From Bacillota bacterium (lineage in GTDB: Bacteria; Bacillota; Clostridia; Lachnospirales; Lachnospiraceae): a stretch of DNA of 64,000 nucleotides. The first letter of the stretch is position 1. Each line of letters begins with the position of its first letter. The stretch covers positions 1-64,000 of the forward strand of contig JAFAGA010000065.1 in the NCBI GenBank assembly GCA_023423045.1. Reading direction: 5' to 3'. Of the stretch, positions 1-8,648 are shown in pieces. Made by a program: the position numbers and the translations under genes. The notes below the pieces were generated by a model, which had not been told where the DNA came from, did no database searches, and was given only the letters and a program-made list of their open reading frames with translations.

Positions 1-67
1 TTGTGTAGGAACTTCAATTATACACGAAAATAGGGGGTCATTGTTTTTTTGTTTCAAAAAGCTCTGT

Positions 68-121
68 AACCCTTGAAAAATAAAGGGTTCAAATAAAAAA
101 TCAGTGTAAAATACTTTACAC
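68..121. promoter_or_regulatory. Hairpin and operator-like dyad upstream of the dehydrogenase
   Basis: Positions 68-89 form a hairpin with 7-bp arms (AACCCTT/AAGGGTT). Positions 104-121 are a perfect dyad, GTGTAAA-ATAC-TTTACAC, just upstream of the AGGAGG ribosome site of the gene starting at 150. The dyad has the size and symmetry of a binding site for a dimeric repressor, which is an inference. No convincing sigma-A promoter was found here. Confidence 0.4.
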
Positions 122-149
122 AAACAAATAACGACAGGAGGAATAGCAT

Positions 150-1118
150 ATGAAGGAAAAGCAGGAATTATTAATTATTACAACCTCGATCTTTCCGGTA
201 AATGAGGAGCTGAGACAAGAGATTGCAAATACGGCGCCGGAGATGTCTGTTACCGTTGCGGACGCAAAAGAGGTAACGCGAGAGATGATTGAAAATGCGG
301 AAATTATCTTCGGCTGGCTGACAAAGGAGCAGCAGGGCTGGGCGAAGAAGCTACGCTGGCTCCATCTGCCCAGTGCAGGAGCGGATGGCTATACTCAACA
401 GGAGGATTACTGCAACAAGGATATCCGGGTATCTACCTCCAGCGGAGTATTCGGACTGCCCATTGCCGAGCATGTATTTGCCATGATTCTGGCCCATAAC
501 CGTAATCTTCAGGAATATTCCTACCGTAAATTAGAGAAGAACTGGTCCCGGAACTGGGAGGCGAAGGATTTCTATGGGTCTACCATAGGTATTCTGGGCC
601 TGGGAGATATCGGGACTCAGATAGCAGAGCGGGCAAAGGCCTGGGGAGCGAGGGTGCTGGCAGTAAAGCGCAGACGGACGGCAGCTCCCGATTGTGTGGA
701 CAGCCTGTATACCATGGATGAGCTGGAGGAGGTATTGGCCCAATCGGATTATGTGGTGCTTGCACTTCCGGGCACCCACAAGACAAGAGGGCTGATCACG
801 GAGCAGAGACTTCGGCAGATGAAGCCGGGAGCCTTTCTTGTTAATATCGGAAGGGGAGCCCTGATCGACCAGGAGGCTCTGGTGAAGGCCCTTACCGAGG
901 GATGGATTGGAGGAGCCGGGCTGGATGTTACCGAACCGGAGCCGCTGCCGGAGGACAGCCCTCTGTGGGAGATCCCCAATGTTATTCTCACTCCCCATAC
1001 TTCGGGAGGATCTCCGACCAATGACAGAAGGAGAATAAATATATTCTGTCATAACCTGAAGAGCTATATCGAAGGCAGACCTCTTCAGAATCAGGTGGAT
1101 TTTGCCGAGGAGTATTAG
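150..1118 (+). CDS. D-2-hydroxyacid dehydrogenase, NAD(P)-dependent
   Basis: This 322-residue cytoplasmic protein belongs to the D-isomer-specific 2-hydroxyacid dehydrogenase family, which reduces 2-oxoacids with NAD(P)H. The Rossmann motif GLGDIGTQIAERAKAWG lies near residues 150-166. It is followed by the family signature around NIGRGALIDQEALV and the C-terminal DVTEPEPLP...LTPHTSG segment, which carries the catalytic His. Length is normal. The ATG at 150 follows AGGAGG at good spacing. The gene appears monocistronic, ending in a hairpin at 1151-1191. The substrate cannot be told; glyoxylate, hydroxypyruvate or phosphoglycerate-like acids are all possible. Confidence 0.88.
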   Translation: MKEKQELLIITTSIFPVNEELRQEIANTAPEMSVTVADAKEVTREMIENAEIIFGWLTKEQQGWAKKLRWLHLPSAGADGYTQQEDYCNKDIRVSTSSGVFGLPIAEHVFAMILAHNRNLQEYSYRKLEKNWSRNWEAKDFYGSTIGILGLGDIGTQIAERAKAWGARVLAVKRRRTAAPDCVDSLYTMDELEEVLAQSDYVVLALPGTHKTRGLITEQRLRQMKPGAFLVNIGRGALIDQEALVKALTEGWIGGAGLDVTEPEPLPEDSPLWEIPNVILTPHTSGGSPTNDRRRINIFCHNLKSYIEGRPLQNQVDFAEEY

Positions 1119-1150
1119 GACTGGACATATCTTTGATGCTTTAAGAAGGA

Positions 1151-1191
1151 AAAAGCTTGGAGGCCCTTGAAAATAGGTATTCCAGGCTTTT
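1151..1191 (+). terminator. Intrinsic terminator-like hairpin after the dehydrogenase
   Basis: AAAAGCTTGGA (1151-1161) pairs with TCCAGGCTTTT (1181-1191) with a single wobble. The T-run is short, so strength is uncertain. It separates the dehydrogenase from the GH16 gene. Confidence 0.5.
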
Positions 1192-1325
1192 GCTGTAATC
1201 AGTCGAAAGGACCATGACTTTCTGGATAATGATAGAAAGTACATGATAAAAACAAAAGAAATATGATATTATTGTGCTGAAAAAAATGATACGTTATTCT
1301 CATAAATAATGCAGGGGGTGTGTTT

Positions 1326-3662
1326 ATGAGAAAGGAAAAAATGAGATTACTTGCCCTGGCGGCAGCAATTCTGGTTACGGTTATTGTTCCGGCAAAATGC
1401 TTTGTTCCAGAGGCACAGGCCAAAACAACAGAGAAAGCATCCGCTTCAAAGGAATATTCTCTGGTATGGAGTGATGACTTTTCAGGGAATAGCCTGGATA
1501 CCGACAAATGGAATTATGAGCTGCATGAGCCGGGATGGGTAAACAATGAATTGCAAAGATATACAGATTCAATTGACAATATCTATGTAAAGGATGGAAA
1601 TCTTGTTATTCAGCCAATAAAGAAGGAGGATGCCGCAACCGGAAAGACTTCTTATACCTCTGGAAGAATTAATACCCGGGGAAAAGGGGATTTCAAATAC
1701 GGTAAAATTGAAATCAGAGCGAAGCTGCCGAAGGGACAGGGAATCTGGCCCGCAATCTGGATGATGCCAACAAGGGAAGAGCTTTACGGCGGATGGCCAA
1801 AATGCGGAGAGATTGACATCATGGAGCTGTTAGGCAACGAGCCGTCCAAGGTCTATCAGACCTTGCATTACAGTAAAACAGGGATTGATGTACAGAGCCA
1901 GGGGAGCAAAACCCTGTCCTCCGGAGATTTTTCCGATGACTACCATGTATTTTCCCTGGAATGGCTGCCGGATAAAATCAGCTTTTATGTAGACGGTAAG
2001 CTGACCAAAACAGAGACAAGATGGTATACGAGTACGGACGGCGCGGGGATCATAACCTACCCTGCTCCCTTTGATCAGGAATTTAATATAATCTTAAATG
2101 TTGCGGTGGGAGGAAACTGGCCCGGGAATCCCGATGCCTCCACCGATTTTTCCAAAGCAAAACTGTTGGTAGATTATGTGAAGGTCTATCAGAAGGCTTC
2201 CTATGATGAAAATGTGATCTTGCCGGAAACAGCGGTAACCTTAAGGGAGCCGGATTCCACCGGTAATTATGTGACGAACAGTGATTTCTCGGCAGCTGAG
2301 ACGATGGAGGATAATGACGGCTGGTTTCTTAAGACACAGAGCGGCGGTGCTGCGGCTGCATCCATCGCGGACAATACCATGACAATTTCATTAAAAAGCG
2401 AAGGAACCGTGGATTATGCCGTTCAGGTGATGCAGGCGGGAATTCCGCTTTCCGAGGGCGGCCGGTATAGGATTACCTTTGAGGCAAAGGCGGAGGCAGA
2501 CAGAACTATGGTACTGAGGCTGGACGGACCGGACCTGAACTATACGAAATACATGGAGGATCAGACGGTTAATTTAACCACCGATTATCGCAGCTATACC
2601 TACGATTTTAACATGGAAGCGGACACGGACGAGAACGGCCGGCTGGAATTCAATCTGGGAGCCCAGCAGTCCGGCAATCCCACGGCTGCCGTACAGATCA
2701 AAAATGTACGTCTGGTGAAAACAGGGCAGCAGGATGTATCGAAACAGGTCAAAACCACCCTGCCGGATGGCAACTACATATACAACGGGACCTTTGATCA
2801 GGGGATAAACCGCCTGGAGCATTGGAAAATCAGTACAAACAAGAGTAAGGCCCTGGTAACGGTTACCAATACGGACTATGTTAGAAAATTAAAGGTGAAG
2901 GTCCCTTCCACGTCAAAGAAGCAGGGAGATGTTGTGGTACAGCAAAGCGGTCTTGCCTTAAAAGCGGGTGAAACCTATGTACTGACCTTTGATTCCAGAG
3001 CCACGGCAGAGAAAACGATCCAGGCATCGGTTGCCGGCAAGACCTACACGGCAAAGTTAACTACAAAGACAAAGCATTATCAATTTAAATTTACCACCGC
3101 ATCCAATCTTAAGGATAATTCGGCGGTTTTAAAGTTCCTGCTGGGCCAAAAAGGAACGGTCTATATTGACAATGTGAGGATTGATAGGGTTATGCAGCCG
3201 GGTGCAGAGATGGTTCAAAACGGAAGCTTTGCGGAGGGTATGAAGGGCTGGTCCCCTTATGTTGACGGCAGTGCGGCTGCAGCCTATACGGCGGAAAACG
3301 GCCGGATCAAGTTCGATATCACCAATCCGGGAACCCAGAACTGGCACGTTCAGCTAAAACAGAGCGGTCTCTCTTACATGAAGGGGAAGACCTATCAGGT
3401 GAGAGCAACCTTTAAATCCAGCGCTGCTCGAAATGTTGAGCTTGCCCTGATGGGAAATGCCTCGAAGGACTATGCATATTACGGCGGTGACAGCATTGTT
3501 CTGTCCGCAGATAAGGAATATAATTATGTCAGTACCTTTATAATGAACGGAGAAAGTGATACCGCCGGTGATCTGGTATTCTCCTTCGGCAAGGTGGGAG
3601 ATGCAGAAACACCTGCCGGAACAATAGAGTTGACCGGTGTCAGCGTGACTGAAATAAAGTAA
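1326..3662 (+). CDS. Secreted GH16 endo-beta-glucanase with three C-terminal CBM modules
   Basis: This secreted 778-residue protein has an N-terminal signal peptide (about residues 1-35), a GH16 domain (about 40-290) and three tandem CBM4/9-like modules. Each module opens with a similar N-x-x-F segment (NSDF, NGTF, NGSF). The GH16 catalytic motif EIDIME is intact, with E162 the likely nucleophile, D164 the helper and E167 the acid/base. The EIDIME form with the inserted Met is typical of laminarinase/lichenase-type GH16 enzymes, so beta-1,3-(1,4)-glucan is the likely substrate. A GTG two codons upstream is in frame, but the ATG at 1326 is better spaced from AGGGGG. It stands alone, with an AraC gene convergent to it. 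Confidence 0.92.
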   Translation: MRKEKMRLLALAAAILVTVIVPAKCFVPEAQAKTTEKASASKEYSLVWSDDFSGNSLDTDKWNYELHEPGWVNNELQRYTDSIDNIYVKDGNLVIQPIKKEDAATGKTSYTSGRINTRGKGDFKYGKIEIRAKLPKGQGIWPAIWMMPTREELYGGWPKCGEIDIMELLGNEPSKVYQTLHYSKTGIDVQSQGSKTLSSGDFSDDYHVFSLEWLPDKISFYVDGKLTKTETRWYTSTDGAGIITYPAPFDQEFNIILNVAVGGNWPGNPDASTDFSKAKLLVDYVKVYQKASYDENVILPETAVTLREPDSTGNYVTNSDFSAAETMEDNDGWFLKTQSGGAAAASIADNTMTISLKSEGTVDYAVQVMQAGIPLSEGGRYRITFEAKAEADRTMVLRLDGPDLNYTKYMEDQTVNLTTDYRSYTYDFNMEADTDENGRLEFNLGAQQSGNPTAAVQIKNVRLVKTGQQDVSKQVKTTLPDGNYIYNGTFDQGINRLEHWKISTNKSKALVTVTNTDYVRKLKVKVPSTSKKQGDVVVQQSGLALKAGETYVLTFDSRATAEKTIQASVAGKTYTAKLTTKTKHYQFKFTTASNLKDNSAVLKFLLGQKGTVYIDNVRIDRVMQPGAEMVQNGSFAEGMKGWSPYVDGSAAAAYTAENGRIKFDITNPGTQNWHVQLKQSGLSYMKGKTYQVRATFKSSAARNVELALMGNASKDYAYYGGDSIVLSADKEYNYVSTFIMNGESDTAGDLVFSFGKVGDAETPAGTIELTGVSVTEIK

Positions 3663-3692
3663 TCCATTCCAAATAGAAAAGAATAATAGAAT

Positions 3693-3747
3693 AAGGCTGC
3701 GGTCAAACAGATATCCGATGCTGGAGTATCGTTTGGCGGCAGCCTTT
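3693..3747. terminator. Bidirectional terminator between GH16 and AraC genes
   Basis: AAGGCTGC...GTCAAAC pairs with GTTTGGC...GCAGCCTT, and a smaller inner stem (CGAT/ATCG) sits in the loop. The hairpin lies between convergent genes and probably serves both. Confidence 0.6.
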
Positions 3748-3797
3748 CTGTATGAAGTTCTGTATAAAGATAGAAGTGGAAAAGGACGGCGGCCGGT

Positions 3798-4559
3798 TCA
3801 GGATAGTTCCGTCTTCCTGCTCCAGCTCTTTCTATAATATTTATCCCGGTATTTTTTGGGTGACAAGCCAACCTCTTTCTCAAAGATCTGGGTAAAATGA
3901 CTTTGGGAGGAGAAAGAGAGATAATTGGCGATATCCGCAATGTCATAATCGGAGAATTTTAATAGATTTTTAGCCTTCTCTATTTTCTTTTCACGAATAT
4001 ATCCACGGATAGAAATGCCGACTTCATCCAAAAACAGCTTTGACAGATAGCATTCTGACAAATCCAAATAATCGGCCAGATCCTTTAAGGTGATTCGGCT
4101 GTGAATATGGCTATAAATATAATCGATACACCGCACAATATGCTTGGAAAAGATGTTATTGGTGTGCAGCAGCTGCATCTTCCCGGTAAAATCATAACAC
4201 ATTGCCTGGTGCAAATCGGATATCTCATCCCTGCTCTGGCATTTATCCATTTTCAGTATGTAAAAGTCACTGAGGCAATAGGCCTTTTCTGCCTCCATTC
4301 CTCCGTCGATACAATGCCGTGTAATCATGGCGGTAGTTACTACAAAATGATATCTTGTATTCTGCAGCAAATTTTCCGATAAAAGCCCCATCCCTTCCGA
4401 CTGAAGAAAGGTCTGACGGATACAGTTCTCCGTCACATAAGCAAGGTCCCCCTCCTTGACGGCATTATAAAAAGCCATTTCCTCCTCCAGGGGCCGGTGC
4501 GCCGCCGGTATTTCGTGACGGGTAAATTCAAGGTGATTCCATTCTCTGTCCAGACTCAT
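3798..4559 (-). CDS. AraC-family transcriptional regulator
   Basis: This is a 253-residue regulator with a C-terminal AraC double helix-turn-helix (about the last 100 residues, including ITLKDLADYLDLSECYLSKLF and the DIADIANYLSFSSQSHFTQIF second helix pair). The N-terminal part is not a recognisable cupin. It resembles the N-terminal half of the AraC protein at 37737, with a similar layout of an AxKQ-like start, YCLSDFYI and a dimerising helix. The start is taken as the ATG at 4559, downstream of GGAGGAGC; an in-frame TTG at 4577 is possible. The target is unknown; the neighbouring GH16 gene is an obvious candidate. Confidence 0.85.
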   Translation of the reverse strand: MSLDREWNHLEFTRHEIPAAHRPLEEEMAFYNAVKEGDLAYVTENCIRQTFLQSEGMGLLSENLLQNTRYHFVVTTAMITRHCIDGGMEAEKAYCLSDFYILKMDKCQSRDEISDLHQAMCYDFTGKMQLLHTNNIFSKHIVRCIDYIYSHIHSRITLKDLADYLDLSECYLSKLFLDEVGISIRGYIREKKIEKAKNLLKFSDYDIADIANYLSFSSQSHFTQIFEKEVGLSPKKYRDKYYRKSWSRKTELS

Positions 4560-4651
4560 TGACCAATGCTCCTCCAATCATATTCTACAGCATCCTCTGA
4601 TACAATACTTCCCGGGTTCCAGCCAGGGCCCCCTTGCCGAACTTCATTATC

Positions 4652-4683
4652 GTGAGACTTTTCAGTTATGATCATTGTCTCAC
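4652..4683. promoter_or_regulatory. Operator-like dyad GTGAGAC-N18-GTCTCAC
   Basis: Seven-base inverted arms separated by 18 bp, with an inner ATGATCAT palindrome, lie between the two minus-strand AraC genes, upstream of the 3798-4559 gene. The position suggests autoregulation or control of that gene, by inference. Confidence 0.35.
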
Positions 4684-4718
4684 ATTGTGTTTATAAAGTA
4701 TCAATACAAGCATGCTCA

Positions 4719-5720
4719 TTACCGACATGCGGGAATTGCCGTTTCCTCGATTGTGTCCATTGTCAAATGAGCAGTCTCTCCCTCTGGAATAGGGATACTC
4801 TCATTGCGGATATAGCGAATCATCATGGAAGAATCATTCTCCACGAAGTATGAATCACTGGATCTATATTTACTGTAATTTATTCGGAATGCTTCGGTAT
4901 CCTGCATATGCAGAAACTCACTTGGAGTATACCCGGTAAACTGCTTGAATACCCTGTTAAAGGTTCTTATATTATTAAAGCCGCTGTTCATGGCGGCCTC
5001 GATTATTGTGGAAGACCTCTGAAGAAGTTCAATCGCACGCATGGTCCGCACCATATTGACATATGCAACAAAAGGAATCCCCATCAGCCGGTTGAAGGTC
5101 TTGGAAAAATGGCACGGACTAAAATACGTTTTACTGGCGGCCTCTTCCAGGGTGATCTTATCCTGGTAATGCTCCTCGATATAGGAGAGGAGCTGTTGAA
5201 ATTCGTTCAACGTGTGCAAATGCTTATTGGAAAAGCTGTTTCGTGTGTTTCTTGGAAGATGCCGTTTTAAGATGTACCAGAATTTCATCAGGGAGGCTTT
5301 AATAATCTCCTGATAGTAGGGGCCTTTATGCTTCAATTCATAAATTATGGTATTGAACAGCTCCCTGCACTGCTGGTCGATGCCGTAATGTCTCAGGACA
5401 TCCCTGGTAACCAGGGGATTGGCAAATCGGCTCGTTACATAAGAAAGCTTCAGAATGTCGGGATCAAACAGGATAAAATCCACGGTGTTATTTGCTTCGC
5501 TGGAGAAGCTATGATGAATCTCGCCGCTGTCACAGAAGATAAAATCCCCTTCCTTGGCGATCAGATGCTGGTTGGTAATATTGATTTCCAAGATGCCCTT
5601 ACGAACATAAACCAGTTCAATTTCCTTATGCCAATGAGGTAAAAAGCTGATATTGGAGTACATGGTGTGCCAAACCATGAAATCGGAATCATAGTTTCTT
5701 ATTTCGCGGGAAGCTCTCAT
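4719..5720 (-). CDS. AraC-family regulator with N-terminal cupin sensor
   Basis: This 333-residue protein has an N-terminal AraC-type cupin ligand-binding domain (about residues 20-150; motifs HWHKEIELVYVRKG and EGDFIFCDSGEIHHS). A C-terminal AraC DNA-binding domain (about 190-290; ITLEEAASKTYFSPCHFSKTF and GFNNIRTFNRVFKQFTGYTPSEF) follows. Such proteins sense small sugars and activate catabolic genes. A start at 5720 is supported by GGAGGT eight bases upstream. It is divergent from the GH116/GH172 pair across a repeat-filled spacer, so control of those enzymes is the simplest guess. Confidence 0.88.
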   Translation of the reverse strand: MRASREIRNYDSDFMVWHTMYSNISFLPHWHKEIELVYVRKGILEINITNQHLIAKEGDFIFCDSGEIHHSFSSEANNTVDFILFDPDILKLSYVTSRFANPLVTRDVLRHYGIDQQCRELFNTIIYELKHKGPYYQEIIKASLMKFWYILKRHLPRNTRNSFSNKHLHTLNEFQQLLSYIEEHYQDKITLEEAASKTYFSPCHFSKTFNRLMGIPFVAYVNMVRTMRAIELLQRSSTIIEAAMNSGFNNIRTFNRVFKQFTGYTPSEFLHMQDTEAFRINYSKYRSSDSYFVENDSSMMIRYIRNESIPIPEGETAHLTMDTIEETAIPACR

Positions 5721-5885
5721 AGGATGGTACCTCCAGGTGTCTTGAATAACGGTTGATTGTGTTTGGTGTTAAAAGCATCGCGGGTACTGTTTTGTGCGCC
5801 CTTTGACACCTTAATCATTATATCAAACATCACAAAAAATGTCCATATTCGAGTAGAAATGTACGAGTCATACATGGCATGCCAG

Positions 5886-6069
5886 GATATAATGAAAGCG
5901 TAGTGAGATGCCGCAAGCTCGCTTGTGAGCGTGCGATCGGAGCTGAAGATCATGGATACGGTTTATATTCATGATGTAATGAAAGCGGAGTGAGGAAATG
6001 CAAGCTTGACTGCAATTTCCGATTGGAGCAACAAGACTCATGAACATGGTTTTTGTTCATGATATAATA
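5886..6069. repeat. Tandem pair of structured intergenic repeats
   Basis: Two head-to-tail units (about 5886-5974 and 5973-6069) share the frame ATAATGAAAGCGxAGTGAG, then a variable hairpin, GCGAT/CGATxGGAGC, then an ATCATG...CATGAT stem. Hairpin 1 is GCAAGC/GCTTGT in the first unit and GGAAATGCA/TGCAATTTCC in the second, so pairing is kept while sequence changes. Related units occur at 19901-19950 and 31270-31355. The function is unknown. Confidence 0.7.
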
Positions 6070-6127
6070 GGTACAATAAATAGTAGAGCCGAGAATTTGC
6101 TCTAAAACATAAAAGGAGTGTTAAGAA

Positions 6128-6154
6128 ATGGATGCTCCGGTATCGGCTTTATAG
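6128..6154 (+). CDS. Possible 8-codon upstream ORF before the GH116 gene
   Basis: AAAAGGAGTG is followed six bases later by an ATG opening the peptide MDAPVSAL, which ends in TAG 42 bases before the GH116 start. The ribosome site is near ideal for such a short frame, suggesting a leader or ribosome-loading uORF. It could equally be chance, and no pairing structure was seen that would make it an attenuator. Confidence 0.3.
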   Translation: MDAPVSAL

Positions 6155-6196
6155 AATAAATAAGCGCGGATTTTTCGTGCGGAAAAGGAGGAAGCT

Positions 6197-8605
6197 ATGT
6201 ATAAATATAAGAAAGATGCCACGGCAGCCCGGTTTTTGCTGGGAGGGATTGGAACGGGAAATCTGTCTGTGGGAGCACGCGGAGAACTGACGGATTTTGA
6301 GTTTTTCAATACCCCCCAAAAGAATAATAATTCTCCGTATACCTTTTTTACCCTTCGAACCGAAGACGCGGAAGGGAATATTGTAATGAAAGCGCTGGAG
6401 TCTCAGATTCAGCCCCCCTACCGGGGTGCCAACGGCTTTAATGCTTGGGATATCGGAGGTCTTCCGAGGTTTCAGAACTCCGAGATGACAAGTGAGTATC
6501 CCTTTGTCCGGGTAAAACTGGAGGACCCCCACGTGCCGGTGACCGCCGAGATGGAGGCCTTTACTCCGTTCATTCCATTGGATACGGATAATTCCTCCCT
6601 GCCGGCTGCCGTGCTGTGCTATGAGATTAAGAATATTACATCAAAACCGCTCCGGGTCAGCGTCATCGGCTCCTTTACCAACCTGTGCAATTATATGGGA
6701 CGGGATCTTTGGAGGGATCCTCTGTTCGAGGGGGAGAGTATCAACCGCTATGTGGATACCGGTGTCCTTCGGGGGATCCATTTTCTGAACGGCTCCAGAA
6801 AGCCGGAGGAATTGGAATACATGGATATGACCCTGGCCATGCCGGAGGAACAGGTGACCTACCGTGAGTATTGGAATGAGGGAAGCTGGTGGGATGGACT
6901 TCAGGATTTCTGGAATGATGTTCAGGAGGATGGTTTGCTGGATTCCGACCGTAAGCTCCGGGGAGAAGGAAACCATGGCCATAACAGTCCGTATAAAATA
7001 GCATCTCTTGGCAGCAGAAAGGAAATCCAGCCAGGGGATAGTGAGAGGTATACCTTTATCTTATCCTGGCATCATCCTAACAGAATAAGATCCTGGGAAC
7101 AGAATCAGGACCACCGTAAAAATGGCATTCCTTTGATCAAAAACTATTATGCCAAGTTTGGTAATTCCCTTGAGACTGCGGGAATGCTGTGGGAGAATAT
7201 CGGCTATTTGGAGGGAGAGAGCCGCCGGTATGCGCAAAGCATATCGGAATCCACCCTTCCGGACGGGGTAAAGGCGGCCCTGGAAAATAGCCTTACGGTT
7301 ATCCGGAGTAATACCTGCTTCCGGGTGGAGGACGGCACTTTCTTCTGCTATGAGGGCTGCTCCGATTATGGCGGCAGCTGTGACGGGAATTGTACCCACG
7401 TATGGGATTATGCCTATACTCTGGCCTATTATTTTCCTGAGCTGGAGCAATCCATGCGCCATACGGAATTCCTTACGGAAATGAACGAAGACGGAAGTAT
7501 GAATTTCCGGGCCAGGCGGTATCTGGGAGATGAAGCATGGGATTATCATGCGGCTGCTGACGGACAGCTGGGCTGTGTCATCCGGCTCTATCGGGAGTGG
7601 AAGCTGTCAGGAGACGATGAGCTGCTGCGCCGCCTCTGGCCGGGTGCCAAAAAGACGCTCTGCTATGCGGAGAAGGAATGGGACCTGGATAAGGACGGTA
7701 TGCTGGAGGGAAAGCAGCACAATACCTATGACATTGAATTTTACGGTCCGACATCGATGATCAACACCATCTGGATTGCAGCTTTACGTGCGGGAGAGGC
7801 CATGGCGGAGTATCTGCAGGAGGATACCTCCTGGTATCGTGAGACGGCATTGCGGGCATCACGGCGGCTGGAGGAGGTTACCTACAACGGCGAGTATTAT
7901 CAACAGCAATTGGAGGATATAAACCGGTATAAATACCAGTACGGGAAGGGCTGCCTTTCCGACCAGCTGCTGGGACAGCTGCTGGCCCACGCAAATCATT
8001 TGGGCTACTTACTGGAGGAAAGCCATGTGAAATCGGCTGTAAAGGCCATTTATAAATACAATTTCAAGGAAAATATGAATGATGTCACAAATCTCCAGAG
8101 AACCTATGCGCTGAATGATGAACCGGGACTTTTGCTATGCACCTGGCCGGGCGGAGAACGTCCGGAAATACCCTTTGTATACAGCGATGAGGTATGGACA
8201 GGCATAGAATATCATGTGGCGGCCCATTTGATCTATGAGGGTTTTTTGGAGGACGGGCTTACGATTATTGACGGTATCCGCAGCAGATATGACGGGGTGA
8301 AGCGAAGCCCCTGGGACGAGGTGGAATGCGGACATCATTATGCCAGGGCGCTTTCCAGCTATTGTGTGATTCTGGCGCTGACCGGCTTTGAGAGTGATAT
8401 TCCCAACAGAAGGATTTCCTTCCGTCCGGTGATCAATCGTGAGAATTTTGCTTCCTTTTTCTCTTGTGGTAAAGCCTGGGGTATGTTTTACCGGAAGGAA
8501 ACCGATAAGGGCGTAAATTACGCTATAAAGTTATGCGGCGGCTCCCTGGAGGGGATTTTGGTCTACTGTGACGGTGATTTAATCCAGCCGGAGTGGATCG
8601 ATTAG
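6197..8605 (+). CDS. GH116-like glycoside hydrolase (GBA2_N plus DUF608 domains)
   Basis: This 802-residue protein has no signal peptide and is therefore probably cytoplasmic. The N-terminal beta domain carries LGGIGTGNLSVGARGE, as in bile-acid glucosidase GBA2. The C-terminal (alpha/alpha)6 DUF608 domain follows. Aligned by eye with GBA2, the likely nucleophile is E386 (CYEGC) and the likely acid/base is D512 (HNTYDIEFYGP). Family members remove beta-linked glucose or xylose. The length is typical. An AGGAGG site precedes the ATG. The gene is followed 43 bp later by the GH172 gene, and the two probably form an operon acting on one imported oligosaccharide. Confidence 0.8.
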   Translation: MYKYKKDATAARFLLGGIGTGNLSVGARGELTDFEFFNTPQKNNNSPYTFFTLRTEDAEGNIVMKALESQIQPPYRGANGFNAWDIGGLPRFQNSEMTSEYPFVRVKLEDPHVPVTAEMEAFTPFIPLDTDNSSLPAAVLCYEIKNITSKPLRVSVIGSFTNLCNYMGRDLWRDPLFEGESINRYVDTGVLRGIHFLNGSRKPEELEYMDMTLAMPEEQVTYREYWNEGSWWDGLQDFWNDVQEDGLLDSDRKLRGEGNHGHNSPYKIASLGSRKEIQPGDSERYTFILSWHHPNRIRSWEQNQDHRKNGIPLIKNYYAKFGNSLETAGMLWENIGYLEGESRRYAQSISESTLPDGVKAALENSLTVIRSNTCFRVEDGTFFCYEGCSDYGGSCDGNCTHVWDYAYTLAYYFPELEQSMRHTEFLTEMNEDGSMNFRARRYLGDEAWDYHAAADGQLGCVIRLYREWKLSGDDELLRRLWPGAKKTLCYAEKEWDLDKDGMLEGKQHNTYDIEFYGPTSMINTIWIAALRAGEAMAEYLQEDTSWYRETALRASRRLEEVTYNGEYYQQQLEDINRYKYQYGKGCLSDQLLGQLLAHANHLGYLLEESHVKSAVKAIYKYNFKENMNDVTNLQRTYALNDEPGLLLCTWPGGERPEIPFVYSDEVWTGIEYHVAAHLIYEGFLEDGLTIIDGIRSRYDGVKRSPWDEVECGHHYARALSSYCVILALTGFESDIPNRRISFRPVINRENFASFFSCGKAWGMFYRKETDKGVNYAIKLCGGSLEGILVYCDGDLIQPEWID

Positions 8606-8648
8606 TATTGCCTTTTCTTTTGATCGATTATATTTAGGAGGTGTTTAT

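Noticed and set aside
531..1244. 237-codon antisense frame across the dehydrogenase
   Set aside because: It covers the conserved NAD-binding region of the plus-strand gene and has no coding features of its own.
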